Positions 1 to 8,624 of a stretch of 64,000 bases of DNA are shown in pieces. The notes under the pieces were generated by a model, which saw only the letters and a list, made by a program, of their open reading frames with translations, made no database searches and was not told the DNA's origin. The DNA comes from Micropruina sp. Lineage in GTDB: Bacteria; Actinomycetota; Actinomycetes; Propionibacteriales; Propionibacteriaceae. Made by a program: the position numbers and the translations under genes. Positions within the stretch are counted from its first letter, which is position 1; each line of letters starts with the position of its first letter. The stretch lies in contig JADJTM010000002.1 in the NCBI GenBank assembly GCA_016711205.1, forward strand, positions 1,364,001-1,428,000, read 5' to 3'.

Positions 1-359
1 TGAAGGCGGCCCGCAAGCTGACCGGCGGCGGCCGGCTGGTGGTCTGCTTCCAGCCCCACATGTACGCCCGCACCCAGGACTTCCACCGCGAGTTCGGCCA
101 GGCCCTGGCACTGGCCGACGAGGCGGTGATCCTGGAGCACTACGCCGACCGTGACGTCCCGATCCCCGGCGTCGACGGCGAGCTGCTGATGGCCGATGCG
201 CGTGCGGCGGGCGCCACCGCGGTCACCTACGTGCCCGATCGGCCGGACGCGGCGCGGGTGCTGGCCGGCGTGATCCGTCCGGGCGATCTGGTGCTCACCG
301 CCGGCGCGGGCGACGTGGCGAAGGTCGGGCCGCAGGTGGTCGAGGGGCGGTGGCGATGA
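1..359 (+). CDS. murC: MurC C-terminal domain (UDP-N-acetylmuramate--L-alanine ligase), 5' partial
   Basis: The window opens inside this gene; the reading frame is continuous from base 3 to the TGA at 357-359, leaving about 118 residues. MurC is the cytoplasmic ATP-dependent ligase that adds L-Ala to UDP-MurNAc in peptidoglycan precursor synthesis. What remains is the Mur-ligase C-terminal domain, recognisable from CFQPHMYARTQDF, the DVPIPGVDGELL segment and LTAGAGDVAKVGP near the end, all typical of MurC rather than MurD/E/F. The catalytic ATPase domain lies outside the window. It overlaps ftsQ by 4 bp (ATGA), as expected in a division/cell-wall cluster. Identity rests on family motifs. Confidence 0.9.
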   Translation, partial: KAARKLTGGGRLVVCFQPHMYARTQDFHREFGQALALADEAVILEHYADRDVPIPGVDGELLMADARAAGATAVTYVPDRPDAARVLAGVIRPGDLVLTAGAGDVAKVGPQVVEGRWR

Positions 360-1078
360 GCACGACGACACGGGTCAGCGACGCCACCGGCCGGATCACC
401 CTGCGTCGCCGCCAGGGCCGCCGCCGGCGTTGGCTGGTGATCACCCTCACCGCCGTGGTGGTGGCGCTGCTGGCCGGCGCAGGCTGGCTGGTGCTGGGCT
501 CGGAGGTGTGGGGCGTGCGCACCGTCGAGGTCACCGGCAACACCCTGGTGAACGCCGACGACGTCCGCCGGCTGGCCGAGGTACCGGCGGGCCGGCCGCT
601 GGTCAGAGTCGACCTGGACGCGGTCGCCACCCGGGTCGCGGGTCTGCCCCCGGTGCGCGCGGTGCAGGTCGCCCGGGTGTGGCCGAACACGATCAGCATC
701 CAGATCACCGAGCGCACACCGCTGTACGCGATCGAAACCCCCGGCGGCTACTGGATCGCCGATGAGCAGGGCGTGGTGTTCCGGTCCGCGTCCGACCCCG
801 GCGACCTGATGGTCGCCTCCGTGCCCAGCGGCGACGCACGGGTGATCCGAGACCTCGGCACCGTGCTGGGGGCGCTTCCGGCCGGCCTGCGGGGCAAGGT
901 GCAACGGCTCAGCGCCGACTCCGCGGACAGCATCGTGCTGCATCTCTCGGGTGGCACCCGCATCGTGTGGGGCAGCGCTGAGGAGTCTGCGTTGAAGGCC
1001 CAGGTGGTGGTGCCGCTGCTCAAGCAGGACGGCACGGTGTTCGACGTGTCCGCACCGTCCAACCCCACGGTTCGCTGA
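356..1078 (+). CDS. ftsQ: Cell division protein FtsQ
   Basis: A bitopic membrane protein of the divisome (FtsQ/DivIB) that links early cytoplasmic and late periplasmic division proteins. The 240-aa product has a basic cytoplasmic N terminus (RRRQGRRRR), one membrane segment at about residues 26-48 and an extracytoplasmic POTRA domain starting near VRTVEVTGN, followed by the conserved VARVWPNTISIQITER stretch. I chose ATG 356, which overlaps the murC stop and has GAGGGG at about 342-347; an in-frame GTG six bases upstream is less well spaced. Its place between murC and ftsZ fits the family. FtsA is absent, as usual in actinomycetes. Confidence 0.93.
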   Translation: MSTTTRVSDATGRITLRRRQGRRRRWLVITLTAVVVALLAGAGWLVLGSEVWGVRTVEVTGNTLVNADDVRRLAEVPAGRPLVRVDLDAVATRVAGLPPVRAVQVARVWPNTISIQITERTPLYAIETPGGYWIADEQGVVFRSASDPGDLMVASVPSGDARVIRDLGTVLGALPAGLRGKVQRLSADSADSIVLHLSGGTRIVWGSAEESALKAQVVVPLLKQDGTVFDVSAPSNPTVR

Positions 1079-1258
1079 TTTTCAAGCAACTCTGAAGTAA
1101 TGGTTGAGGGACGCGCCGAAGAGACCCCCTCCGTTGGACGCGGATGATCCCGGCTGCGTAGCCTTTGCACCGACGTCAGGAGTTGCCTTCCCCGGTCTAC
1201 ACCGCGACTTGAGACTTAGTTTTCGGCAACCGCAAACACGCTATAGAGGTGGAACTTC

Positions 1259-2470
1259 GTGGGCAGTGCATCCCAGAACTACTTGGCGGTCATCAAGGTC
1301 GTGGGCGTCGGCGGCGGTGGCGTCAACGCCGTCAACCGCATGATCGATTCCGGCCTTCGGGGCGTGGAGTTCATCGCGATCAACACCGACGCTCAGGCGC
1401 TGCTGATGAGCGATGCCGACGTCAAGCTCGACATCGGCCGTGACCTCACCCGCGGGCTGGGCGCCGGCGCCGATCCCGACAAGGGCCGCCAGGCGGCCGA
1501 GGACCACTCCGACGAGATCGAAGAGGTGCTCAAGGGCTCCGACATGGTGTTCGTCACCGCGGGCGAGGGCGGCGGCACCGGCACCGGCGGCGCGCCCGTG
1601 GTGGCCCGCATCTCCCGGTCGCTGGGCGCGCTCACCATCGGTGTCGTCACCCGTCCGTTCAGCTTCGAGGGCAAGCGCCGCGCCACCCAGGCCGACAACG
1701 GCATCACCGGGCTGCGCGAAGAGGTCGACACCCTGATCGTCATCCCCAACGACAAGCTGCTCGAGATGACCGATCACCAGGTCGCCATCCTGGACGCCTT
1801 CAAGCAGGCCGACCAGGTGCTCATGCAGGGCGTTTCGGGCATCACCGACCTGATCACCACACCCGGCCTGATCAACCTCGACTTCGCCGACGTCAAGGCC
1901 GTGATGTCCAACGCGGGCTCTGCCCTGATGGGCATCGGCTCGGCCCGCGGCGAGGACCGCGCCCGGGCCGCCGCCGAGATGGCGGTCAGCTCGCCGTTGC
2001 TCGAGGCCAGCATCGACGGCGCCCACGGGGTGCTGCTGTCGATCGCCGGCGGCTCCGACCTTGGCCTGTTCGAGGTCTCGGCCGCGGCCAACCTGATCGA
2101 GACCGCCGCCCACGAGGACGCCAACATCATCTTCGGCACCGTGATCGACGACGCCCTGGGCGACGAGGTGCGGGTGACCGTGATCGCGGCCGGCTTCGAC
2201 GGCGGTCAGCCGCCGCGCCGGCAGCCGGGCATCACCCGGGCCCCGGACCTGCGGCAGCAGGGCCGTCCGTCAGCCCCGGCGCCCACGTTCAGCCGGCCCG
2301 AGCCGGCGGCACCTGTCGCCGAACCCGGCGCCCGGCCGCAGGAGCAGCGCCAGCCCTCGCCGTACGGGCAGCCGCAGGAGCAGCCGCAGCAGCGTCCGGC
2401 CTCGCCGTACGCTCAGCCCCGGCCGGCTGTACCCGATGACGACCTCGACGTGCCGGACTTCCTCAAGTAG
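1259..2470 (+). CDS. ftsZ: Cell division GTPase FtsZ
   Basis: Tubulin-like GTPase that polymerises into the division ring. The 403-aa product contains the N-terminal nucleotide-binding fold (GVGGGGVNAVNRMI), the tubulin signature GEGGGTGTGGAPVVA and the T7-loop region around GLINLDFADVKAVM. A Pro/Gln-rich variable linker of about 80 residues leads to the C-terminal peptide DDLDVPDFLK, which binds partners such as SepF. The start is GTG 1259 with AGAGGTGG just upstream. The 180-bp gap after ftsQ presumably holds its own promoter; TATAGA at 1242-1247 is visible, but it overlaps the ribosome-binding site, so I do not assign it. A strong terminator follows. Confidence 0.97.
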   Translation: MGSASQNYLAVIKVVGVGGGGVNAVNRMIDSGLRGVEFIAINTDAQALLMSDADVKLDIGRDLTRGLGAGADPDKGRQAAEDHSDEIEEVLKGSDMVFVTAGEGGGTGTGGAPVVARISRSLGALTIGVVTRPFSFEGKRRATQADNGITGLREEVDTLIVIPNDKLLEMTDHQVAILDAFKQADQVLMQGVSGITDLITTPGLINLDFADVKAVMSNAGSALMGIGSARGEDRARAAAEMAVSSPLLEASIDGAHGVLLSIAGGSDLGLFEVSAAANLIETAAHEDANIIFGTVIDDALGDEVRVTVIAAGFDGGQPPRRQPGITRAPDLRQQGRPSAPAPTFSRPEPAAPVAEPGARPQEQRQPSPYGQPQEQPQQRPASPYAQPRPAVPDDDLDVPDFLK

Positions 2471-2501
2471 CACCCGGTCTCACGTAGCACCCGGTTCAGA
2501 T

Positions 2502-2534
2502 CGCGACCCCGACGCCGTCCGCGTCGGGGTCGCG
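2502..2534 (+). terminator. Intrinsic terminator hairpin after ftsZ
   Basis: A perfect 13-bp inverted repeat (CGCGACCCCGACG at 2502-2514, complement at 2522-2534) with a 7-nt loop, followed by a moderately T-rich stretch. It separates ftsZ from sepF, so sepF probably has its own promoter in 2535-2630. Confidence 0.8.
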
Positions 2535-2641
2535 GCTGTTCGGCCATCTTCTGCTTCGGGACGCGTGTCGAACGAAGAATGCCGGGGGGCGCCTGACACG
2601 ATGGGTGCGTTGCAGGTGGTACCGGATGACGAGGGGTTGAA

Positions 2642-3175
2642 ATGGCAGACGCACTGAAGAAGGCCGCCGTGTGGCTGGGGCTCGTTTCTGACAACACCTA
2701 TGCGCAGTCGGAGTACGGAGTGGACGACGTCACCCAGCAGGTGGCGCGCGACGCCGAGACCGGCGGCGAGGGGCAGCAGCGCTCCGACCAGGCCGCCGCA
2801 CCGCAGGACGGCGTCCCCGCGGCCCCCGTACCGGCCGCCGCGACCGTCACCGAACTCGAGTCGCGACGCCCGGTCGCCACGGGCCCGCGCACCGCCGACA
2901 TCAGCCGCATCATCACCGTGCACCCGCGCACCTACAACGAGGCTCGCACCATCGGCGAGAACTTCCGCGACGGCGTCCCGGTGATCATGAACCTCGGTGA
3001 CATGGAGGACGTCGACGCCAAACGACTGGTCGACTTCGCCGCCGGGCTGATTTTCGGACTGCATGGCAGTATTGAACGCATCACCAGCAAGGTGTTCCTG
3101 CTCTCGCCGAACAACGTCAACGTGACCGCCGAAGACAAGGAACGCATTGCCGGGGGGTTCTACAACCAGAGTTGA
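2642..3175 (+). CDS. sepF: Cell division protein SepF
   Basis: SepF tethers FtsZ filaments to the membrane; in actinomycetes, which lack FtsA, it is the main anchor. The 177-aa protein starts with a short amphipathic, membrane-targeting helix (MADALKKAAVWLGLV), then an acidic disordered linker, then the SepF core with HPRTYNEARTIGENFRDG and the VDFAAGLIFGLHGSIERI helix that forms the FtsZ-binding dimer. ATG 2642 has GAGGGG upstream. In many relatives pgeF and yggS lie between ftsZ and sepF; here they are absent and only a terminator intervenes. Confidence 0.93.
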   Translation: MADALKKAAVWLGLVSDNTYAQSEYGVDDVTQQVARDAETGGEGQQRSDQAAAPQDGVPAAPVPAAATVTELESRRPVATGPRTADISRIITVHPRTYNEARTIGENFRDGVPVIMNLGDMEDVDAKRLVDFAAGLIFGLHGSIERITSKVFLLSPNNVNVTAEDKERIAGGFYNQS

Positions 3176-3201
3176 GTCCCACACTCCAGTAAGGAAGTTC
3201 C

Positions 3202-3492
3202 GTGCAGTTGGTCGGTCTGATCCTGTGGTACATCCTGTGGGCCTATCTGGCGATCCTGATGGTGCGCGCGGTGCTGTCGTTCGTTCCGCTGTTCGTCCGC
3301 GATTGGCGGCCGCGCGGCATCATGTTGGTGATCGCCGAGTTCGTCTACACCCTCACTGATCCGCCGCTGCGGTTCATGCGCAAGATAATTCCCCCGATCC
3401 GCATCGGCTCGACCAGTTGGGATCTCGGCTTTCTGGTCCTGTTCCTGGGGTTGTCGTTCCTGCAGCGCATGATCCCCTACGTCTTCAGCTGA
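3202..3492 (+). CDS. YggT family integral membrane protein
   Basis: A 96-aa protein with two hydrophobic segments (about residues 3-30 and 70-92) flanking a polar loop with DPPLRFMRKIIPP, the signature of the YggT/YlmG family. The biochemical role is not established; the family is consistently found next to sepF and divIVA and is assumed to act at the membrane in division or envelope organisation. Start is GTG 3202 with AAGGAAG at 3191-3197. It follows sepF by 26 bp and is likely cotranscribed with it. Confidence 0.85.
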   Translation: MQLVGLILWYILWAYLAILMVRAVLSFVPLFVRDWRPRGIMLVIAEFVYTLTDPPLRFMRKIIPPIRIGSTSWDLGFLVLFLGLSFLQRMIPYVFS

Positions 3493-3620
3493 CTCCTGGT
3501 GCCCGCACCGCCCCCTTCCCGGGCCACCCGGCCACGTGTGGATCTGTGCTTTGGCATGGCGCAGTGGGACCGGATAGCCTGACCAAGCCCGACCAACGAA
3601 GAATCTCTCGCGAGGTGATC

Positions 3621-4751
3621 ATGACCCTGTCCCTGGAGCAGGTCCGACAGACCCGTTTCCATCTGGCTCGCCGCAACGGTTACGAGCCGGTGGACGTCGA
3701 CAACTTCGTCGACAAGGTCGAGGTGACGCTCGCGCAGCTGGGCGAAGAGAACGAGACCCTCAAGCAGCAGCTCGAGGCGGTGACCGCGGGCGGTGAGGGC
3801 GCACCCGCTGCGCAGGGGCAGAGTTCCGAACGCGTCGACACGCTGCAGCGCCAGCTGAACGAGTCGCACGCCGAGGTCGAACGGCTGCGGGCCGAACTCG
3901 ATGCGCGCACCCAAGAGCTCAACGGCGTCCGCAGCGAGCTCGAAACGGCGCGTTCGGCACTGGCCGAGGGCGACCAGAGCGGTACCGTCCAGAAGCTGCA
4001 GGGTGAACTCGACCAGAGCCGTTCCGCGCTCGAGCAGGCCCGCGGCGAGCTCGAGCAGGCCCGTGGCGATCTGGGCGGCCGCGACGAGCGCATCAGTGGT
4101 CTCGAAGGCGAAGTCACCGGCCTGCGGGGCGATCTCGACAGCCTGACCGCGGCCGAGGCGACGCGTAGCGGCAAGGTCGAGCACATCGTGATCAGGGCCG
4201 CTCCCGATGCCTCTCCGGCGGTCACCAAGCTGCTGCAGATGGCGACCGAGCAGTCCGAGCGTCTGGTCGGCGATGCCGAGGCCGATGCTGAGAAGATGCG
4301 CGCGGACGCCCGTGCCGAGGCCGACCGGCTCACCTCCCAGGCCTCCACCTCGGCCGATTCCGCGGTCGAAGAGGCGTCCGGCAAGGCGCACGAAACCCTC
4401 ACTGAGGCTCGTGGGCGGGCCGAAGAGATCGAGGCTCAGGCTCGGGCCGCGGCCGATGCGCTGAGCGCCGAAACTCAGGCGAAGGCCGAGGCGCTGAAGG
4501 TCGAGATCGAGGGCCGCCGCACCGAGCTGTTCGCCGGCCTCGAGACCGAGCGCGACGACCTGCGCGGCAAGGTGGACCACCTGAGGTCCTTCGAGCAGCG
4601 GTACCGCGACAGCCTGACCACGCAGCTCAAGGCGCACCTGGATTCGCTGTCCGGCAAGGCTCAGCCCGACGACGTCCCCGCCGTGCTCGACGAGCCGGCC
4701 GCGCCCTCGGCGACGCCGCGGCTGGACGCACTGCTGAACGACCAGAGCTGA
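3621..4751 (+). CDS. wag31: DivIVA/Wag31 polar-growth scaffold
   Basis: Coiled-coil cytoskeletal protein that marks curved membrane at the cell poles and directs peptidoglycan synthesis in actinomycetes. The 376-aa product begins with the DivIVA membrane-binding domain (MTLSLEQVRQTRFHLARRNG, then YEPVDVDNFVDKVE). Long Glu/Arg/Ala-rich coiled coils with heptad character follow from about residue 40 to 360, interrupted around residues 200-215 (IRAAPDASPAVTKLLQMA), then an acidic tail. ATG 3621 is preceded by GAGGTGAT at 3612-3619. The open frame extends further upstream, but only this start gives the conserved N terminus. It is longer than the usual 260-300 aa because of an expanded coiled coil. 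Confidence 0.93.
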   Translation: MTLSLEQVRQTRFHLARRNGYEPVDVDNFVDKVEVTLAQLGEENETLKQQLEAVTAGGEGAPAAQGQSSERVDTLQRQLNESHAEVERLRAELDARTQELNGVRSELETARSALAEGDQSGTVQKLQGELDQSRSALEQARGELEQARGDLGGRDERISGLEGEVTGLRGDLDSLTAAEATRSGKVEHIVIRAAPDASPAVTKLLQMATEQSERLVGDAEADAEKMRADARAEADRLTSQASTSADSAVEEASGKAHETLTEARGRAEEIEAQARAAADALSAETQAKAEALKVEIEGRRTELFAGLETERDDLRGKVDHLRSFEQRYRDSLTTQLKAHLDSLSGKAQPDDVPAVLDEPAAPSATPRLDALLNDQS

Positions 4752-4787
4752 CGGGGCGTCGCACTTCGGCAGCGGGTGCGCGAGTGG

Positions 4788-4793
4788 TACTCT
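4788..4793 (+). promoter_or_regulatory. Candidate extended -10 promoter element for the DksA/TraR gene
   Basis: TGGTACTCT contains a TACTCT hexamer with the TGN extension, about 35 nt before the ATG at 4828. This leaves room for a short leader with the ribosome-binding site at 4814-4820. No convincing -35 is visible. Confidence 0.4.
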
Positions 4794-4827
4794 CACCGCT
4801 CGAACACCACTGAAGGAGCGCACCCTG

Positions 4828-5262
4828 ATGCCAACGGCTCGCAACGCGGAACGGGTGGACGACCCGTCCGCGGCCATCCCGGTCGCCGAGGGCGAAGAGC
4901 CCTGGACCGCCGAGGAACTGGCCGAGGTGCGCGAAGAGCTCACCGGTGAGGTGGCCCGCCTCGAGCGTGCCATCGCCATCGCCGAGGCGGGCCTGAAGGA
5001 CCTGTTCTCCGACGGCAGCGATGGTGCCGGGCGCGACCCGGCCGACGTCGGCTCGTCCAACTTCGAACGCGACCAGGAGATGTCGCTCGCGCAGAACGCG
5101 AAAGAGATGCTCGAGCAGGCGCAGTTGGCGCTGCGGCTGTTCGACACGGGGGAGTACGGAGCGTGCGAATCGTGCGGTCAGCCGATCGGCAAGGACCGGC
5201 TGCAGGTGTTCCCGCGGGCGACGCTGTGCCTGACCTGCAAACAACGGGAGGAACGGCGATAG
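4828..5262 (+). CDS. DksA/TraR family C4 zinc-finger protein
   Basis: A 144-aa protein with the family layout: an acidic N-terminal extension, a helical hairpin (about residues 27-105, where DksA-type proteins reach into the RNA polymerase secondary channel) and a C-terminal zinc finger with Cys113, Cys116, Cys134 and Cys137 (CESC...CLTC). Family membership suggests a transcription or stress-response cofactor, but the partner is not shown here. ATG 4828 has AAGGAG at about 4815. It ends at TAG 5260-5262 immediately before lspA and is conserved beside lspA in related genomes. Confidence 0.85.
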   Translation: MPTARNAERVDDPSAAIPVAEGEEPWTAEELAEVREELTGEVARLERAIAIAEAGLKDLFSDGSDGAGRDPADVGSSNFERDQEMSLAQNAKEMLEQAQLALRLFDTGEYGACESCGQPIGKDRLQVFPRATLCLTCKQREERR

Positions 5263-5795
5263 CCGGCCCCACCCGCCGCTTCGCGCTCGGTCGTTACGGG
5301 CTGGGCGCGCTCGTCATCGGCCTGATCGGCTTCGTCGCCGACCTGCTCACCAAGCAGTGGGCACTGGCCAACCTCGACCCGAGCGCACCCGTCCAGGTCA
5401 TTCCAGGCCAGTTCTACCTGCACCTGATCCGCAATCCGGGGGCCGCCTTCAGCATGGGCGAAGGCTTCACGGTGGCGCTCACCTGCCTGGCCATCGCCGC
5501 GTTGGGCTTTCTGCTGTTCTGGATGGTGCCGCGGGTGCGGCACCCCGGCTGGATGGTCGCGACCGGGCTGCTGCTGGCCGGCGTGTCCGGCAACCTCAGC
5601 GACCGGCTGACCCGTGAGCCCGGGCCCTTCCACGGTCACGTGATCGACTTTCTGCAGGTGCCGTGGTTCGCCGTGTTCAACGTGGCCGACATCTGGATCA
5701 CCTTCGCCGCGATCACGGTGATCTGGCTGACCATGATCACCCAGGTCAACCTGGCCGGCGAGCTCGTGCGAACCTCCGACAGCAAGGCGTCGTGA
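5226..5795 (+). CDS. lspA: Lipoprotein signal peptidase (signal peptidase II)
   Basis: Membrane aspartyl protease that cleaves prolipoprotein signal peptides after diacylglyceryl transfer. Four membrane segments are predicted. The family motifs NPGAAFSMGEG, GNLSDRL and FNVADIWI are present; the Asp residues in the last two are the catalytic pair. The start is uncertain. GTG 5226 lies inside the preceding gene and lacks a clear ribosome-binding site. The best-placed ribosome-binding site (GGGAGG, 5246-5251) precedes an in-frame ATA at 5259 that overlaps the preceding TAG stop. A more upstream GTG (5163) is also possible. Its clients in this window include the sulfate-binding lipoprotein. Confidence 0.92.
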   Translation: MPDLQTTGGTAIAGPTRRFALGRYGLGALVIGLIGFVADLLTKQWALANLDPSAPVQVIPGQFYLHLIRNPGAAFSMGEGFTVALTCLAIAALGFLLFWMVPRVRHPGWMVATGLLLAGVSGNLSDRLTREPGPFHGHVIDFLQVPWFAVFNVADIWITFAAITVIWLTMITQVNLAGELVRTSDSKAS

Positions 5796-6709
5796 GCGTC
5801 CACCTGGTACCGGACGGGCTGGCCGGTGAACGCGTCGATACGGCGGCGGCCCGCATGACGGGGCTGAGCCGCAGCCGCATCGACGACCTGATCGCCGATG
5901 GTCACGTGCAGTTGAACGGGCGCGCGGTGAGCAAGTCCACCCGGGTGGCCGGCGGCGAACTGCTCGAGGTCACCCTGCCGGCCCGTCCCAACGCCGTGCC
6001 GGTGGTGCCGCGCACCGTCGAGGGCATCCGCATCGTCCACGACGACGCCGACATCGTGGTGGTCGACAAGCCGGCCGGGGTGGCGGCGCACCCGTCCCTG
6101 GGCTGGAGCGGGCCGTCGGTCACCGAACATCTCGCGGCAGCGGGTTTTCGCATCTCGACCTCCGGTGCGGCCGAGCGCCAGGGCGTCGTGCAGCGGCTGG
6201 ACGTCGGCACGTCCGGGCTGATGGTGGTGGCCAAGAGCGAACGCGCCTACACGCTGCTCAAGCGGGCGTTCCGCGACCGCACGGTCGACAAGGTGTACCA
6301 CGCGCTCGTCCAAGGCTTTCCCGACCCGCACGTGGGCACCATCGATGCCCCGATCGCCCGGCACCCGGGTCACGACTGGAAGATGGCGATCATCGACGGC
6401 GGTCGCCACAGCGTCACCCACTACGACACCCTGGAGGTGTTCCGTGGTGCCACCCTGCTCGAGGTGCATCTCGAGACCGGACGAACCCATCAGATCCGCG
6501 TGCACGCGGCGGCCATCGGTCACCCGTGCGTGGGCGACCCGCTGTACGGCGGCGACCCGGTGCTGGCGGCAAGGCTCGGGTTGCAGCGGCAGTGGCTGCA
6601 CGCGGTCGGGTTGGGCTTCGAGCATCCCGGCTCGGGCGAGTCCGTGCGGTTCACCTCGCCGTACCCCGATGATCTGGCACACGCGCTGCAACTGCTCCGC
6701 GACGCCTGA
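5792..6709 (+). CDS. RluD-type 23S rRNA pseudouridine synthase
   Basis: A 305-aa RluA/RluD-family pseudouridine synthase. An N-terminal S4 RNA-binding domain (SRSRIDDLIADGHVQLNGR) is followed by the catalytic domain with the active-site motif RLDVGTSGLMVVAKS, where Asp is the nucleophile, and ETGRTHQIRVHAA. The exact uridine target cannot be read from sequence; in actinomycetes this gene next to lspA is usually annotated RluD. GTG 5792 overlaps the lspA stop by 4 bp (GTGA), so translation is probably coupled. Upstream in-frame codons exist but would run through the lspA end. Confidence 0.88.
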   Translation: MSVHLVPDGLAGERVDTAAARMTGLSRSRIDDLIADGHVQLNGRAVSKSTRVAGGELLEVTLPARPNAVPVVPRTVEGIRIVHDDADIVVVDKPAGVAAHPSLGWSGPSVTEHLAAAGFRISTSGAAERQGVVQRLDVGTSGLMVVAKSERAYTLLKRAFRDRTVDKVYHALVQGFPDPHVGTIDAPIARHPGHDWKMAIIDGGRHSVTHYDTLEVFRGATLLEVHLETGRTHQIRVHAAAIGHPCVGDPLYGGDPVLAARLGLQRQWLHAVGLGFEHPGSGESVRFTSPYPDDLAHALQLLRDA

Positions 6710-6772
6710 GTTCGGGCGTCAACCCAGATCCGGGCTTAACCCTCGCGTCGCTCGGTCGTCTTCTTCGTCCGC

Positions 6773-6778
6773 TACCCT
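6773..6778 (+). promoter_or_regulatory. -10 element for leaderless pyk transcript
   Basis: TACCCT ends 7 nt before GTG 6786, so transcription would begin at or within a base or two of the start codon. No ribosome-binding site precedes the GTG, consistent with a leaderless mRNA. The identical hexamer and spacing precede polA. Confidence 0.6.
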
Positions 6779-6785
6779 CAGTCCC

Positions 6786-8195
6786 GTGCGCAGAGCGAAG
6801 ATTGTGGCGACCCTCGGCCCTTCCACCGAAACGGAGGAACAGATCCAGGGCCTGATCGACGCCGGGGTGAACGTGGTCCGGCTGAACATGTCCCACGGCA
6901 ACCATCTCGAACACCAGCGCCGGCTCAAGCTGGTGCGCGATCTGTCCAACAAGGCGGGCCGTCCGATCGGGGTGTTCGCCGACCTGCAGGGTCCCAAGAT
7001 CCGGCTCACCCTCTTCGAGAACGACTTCGCGATTCTCGAGACCGGGCAGACCTTCGTCATCACCACCGACGACGTGCTGGGCACCGCCGAGCGGGCCGGC
7101 ACCAGCCTCAAGACGCTCACCGACGACGTCCGGCCCGGCGATCAGGTGCTGATCGACGACGGCAAGATCCACCTGCGCGCCCTCGAGGTCAACGACACCG
7201 AGGTGATCACCGAGGTGGTGGTGGGCGGCCGGGTGTCGAACAACAAGGGCATCAACCTGCCGGGTGTCGCGGTGTCGGTGCCGGCGTTGACCGAGAAGGA
7301 CGAGCACGACCTGCGCTGGGCGCTGCGGCACGGGGTCGACATGGTGGCGCTGTCGTTCGTACGCAGCGCGTCCGACTACGACCGGGTGCGCGAGATCATG
7401 GGCGATGAGGACCGGCACGTGCCGGTGATCGCCAAGATCGAGAAGCCTCAGGCCGTCGAGAACCTGCAAGAGATCATCGACACCTTCGACGCGATCATGG
7501 TGGCGCGCGGCGATCTGGGCGTCGAGCTGCCCCCCGAGCAGGTGCCGTCGGTGCAGAAGCGCATCATCGAGAGCGCCCGCAAGTGGGCCAAGCCGGTGAT
7601 CGTGGCCACCCAGATGCTCGAGTCGATGATCGGTGCCCCCCAGCCCACCAGGGCCGAGACCTCCGACGTCGCCAACGCCATTCTGGACGGTGCCGATGCG
7701 GTGATGCTCTCGGGTGAGACCGCGATGGGCCAGTACCCGCTCGAAGCGGTGGAGGTGATGTCGCGCATCATCAACTACACCGAGGGCCAGGGCATGCACA
7801 ACATCCGTGGCATCGACTGGGACCCGCACACCCACTCGGGCGTGATCTCGAAGGCGGCGGTCGACATCGCCACCCGGATCGGCGCCAAGTACCTGGCCGC
7901 GTTCACCATCTCGGGCGACACCCCGCACCGGCTGGCCAGGTTGCGCAGCGAGATTCCGATCATGGCCTTCACCCCCAAGCCCCGCACGGCGCAAGAACTG
8001 ACGCTGTGCTGGGGGGTTCAGTCCTGGGTGACCGACGAGTTCACCACCACCGAGGGCATGGTCGAGTCGGTGCAGGATTCACTGATGCAGACCGGCTGGG
8101 TGAAGGCCGGTGACTTCATCGTGATCGTGGCCGGCAACCCGGCCCGTTACGGCGGACAGACAAACTCGGTGCGCATCTACCGACTGCACGAATAG
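6786..8195 (+). CDS. pyk: Pyruvate kinase
   Basis: Last glycolytic enzyme, converting phosphoenolpyruvate and ADP to pyruvate and ATP. The 469-aa protein starts RRAKIVATLGPSTETEEQI and contains the substrate/metal site IEKPQAVENL, MVARGDLGVELPPEQVP and ATQMLESMI, followed by the C-terminal allosteric domain (AVDIATRIGAKYLAAFT). The length matches typical bacterial enzymes. GTG 6786 gives the conserved N terminus; a much longer open frame upstream is an artefact of high GC. The gene converges on the FGGY kinase across a repeat array. Confidence 0.96.
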   Translation: MRRAKIVATLGPSTETEEQIQGLIDAGVNVVRLNMSHGNHLEHQRRLKLVRDLSNKAGRPIGVFADLQGPKIRLTLFENDFAILETGQTFVITTDDVLGTAERAGTSLKTLTDDVRPGDQVLIDDGKIHLRALEVNDTEVITEVVVGGRVSNNKGINLPGVAVSVPALTEKDEHDLRWALRHGVDMVALSFVRSASDYDRVREIMGDEDRHVPVIAKIEKPQAVENLQEIIDTFDAIMVARGDLGVELPPEQVPSVQKRIIESARKWAKPVIVATQMLESMIGAPQPTRAETSDVANAILDGADAVMLSGETAMGQYPLEAVEVMSRIINYTEGQGMHNIRGIDWDPHTHSGVISKAAVDIATRIGAKYLAAFTISGDTPHRLARLRSEIPIMAFTPKPRTAQELTLCWGVQSWVTDEFTTTEGMVESVQDSLMQTGWVKAGDFIVIVAGNPARYGGQTNSVRIYRLHE

Positions 8196-8215
8196 CGCGG
8201 ACGGGCCTCGACGAA

Positions 8216-8624
8216 GGGTGCGTCCCACTGAGGCAGGCGATCTTCGTCGTCCGCGGGCGTGCCGTTGAGCAGAGCTCCCGGCGTTAGCCGGGATGACGCG
8301 GGGGGCGAGCTTCGTCATCCCGGCGGATGCCGGGTTCTCGATGGGGTGCGTTCCACTGAGGCAGGTGCGATCTTCGTCGTCCGCGGGCGTGCCGTTGAGC
8401 AGAGCTCCCGGCGTTAGCCAGGATGACGCGGGGGCGAGCTTCGTCATCCCGGCGGATGCCGGGTTCTCGATGGGGTGCGTTCCACTGAGGCAGGTGCGAT
8501 CTTCGTCGTCCGCGGGCGTGCCGTTGAGCAGAGCTCCCGGCGTTAGCCGGGATGACGCGGGGGGCGATCTTCGTCATCCGCGGGGGGCGAGCTTCGTCAT
8601 CCCGGCGGATGCCGGGATCTCGTT
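8216..8624 (+). repeat. Tandem array (about 128-129 bp unit) built on REP-like palindromes, pyk/kinase junction
   Basis: Fills the 517-bp gap between convergent pyk and the FGGY kinase. The unit (GGTGCGTTCCACTGAGGCAGG onward) begins at about 8216, 8344 and 8473, giving nearly three copies. Each copy carries two inverted REP-like hairpins, one in each orientation (CCCGGCGTTAGCCGGGATGACG and CGTCATCCCGGCGGATGCCG). The copies are almost identical, implying recent duplication. The rest of the gap (8625-8712) holds a GGGGGTGACGGC...GCCGTCACCCCC hairpin at about 8673-8700 that could terminate transcription from either side. No gene was seen. Confidence 0.85.
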
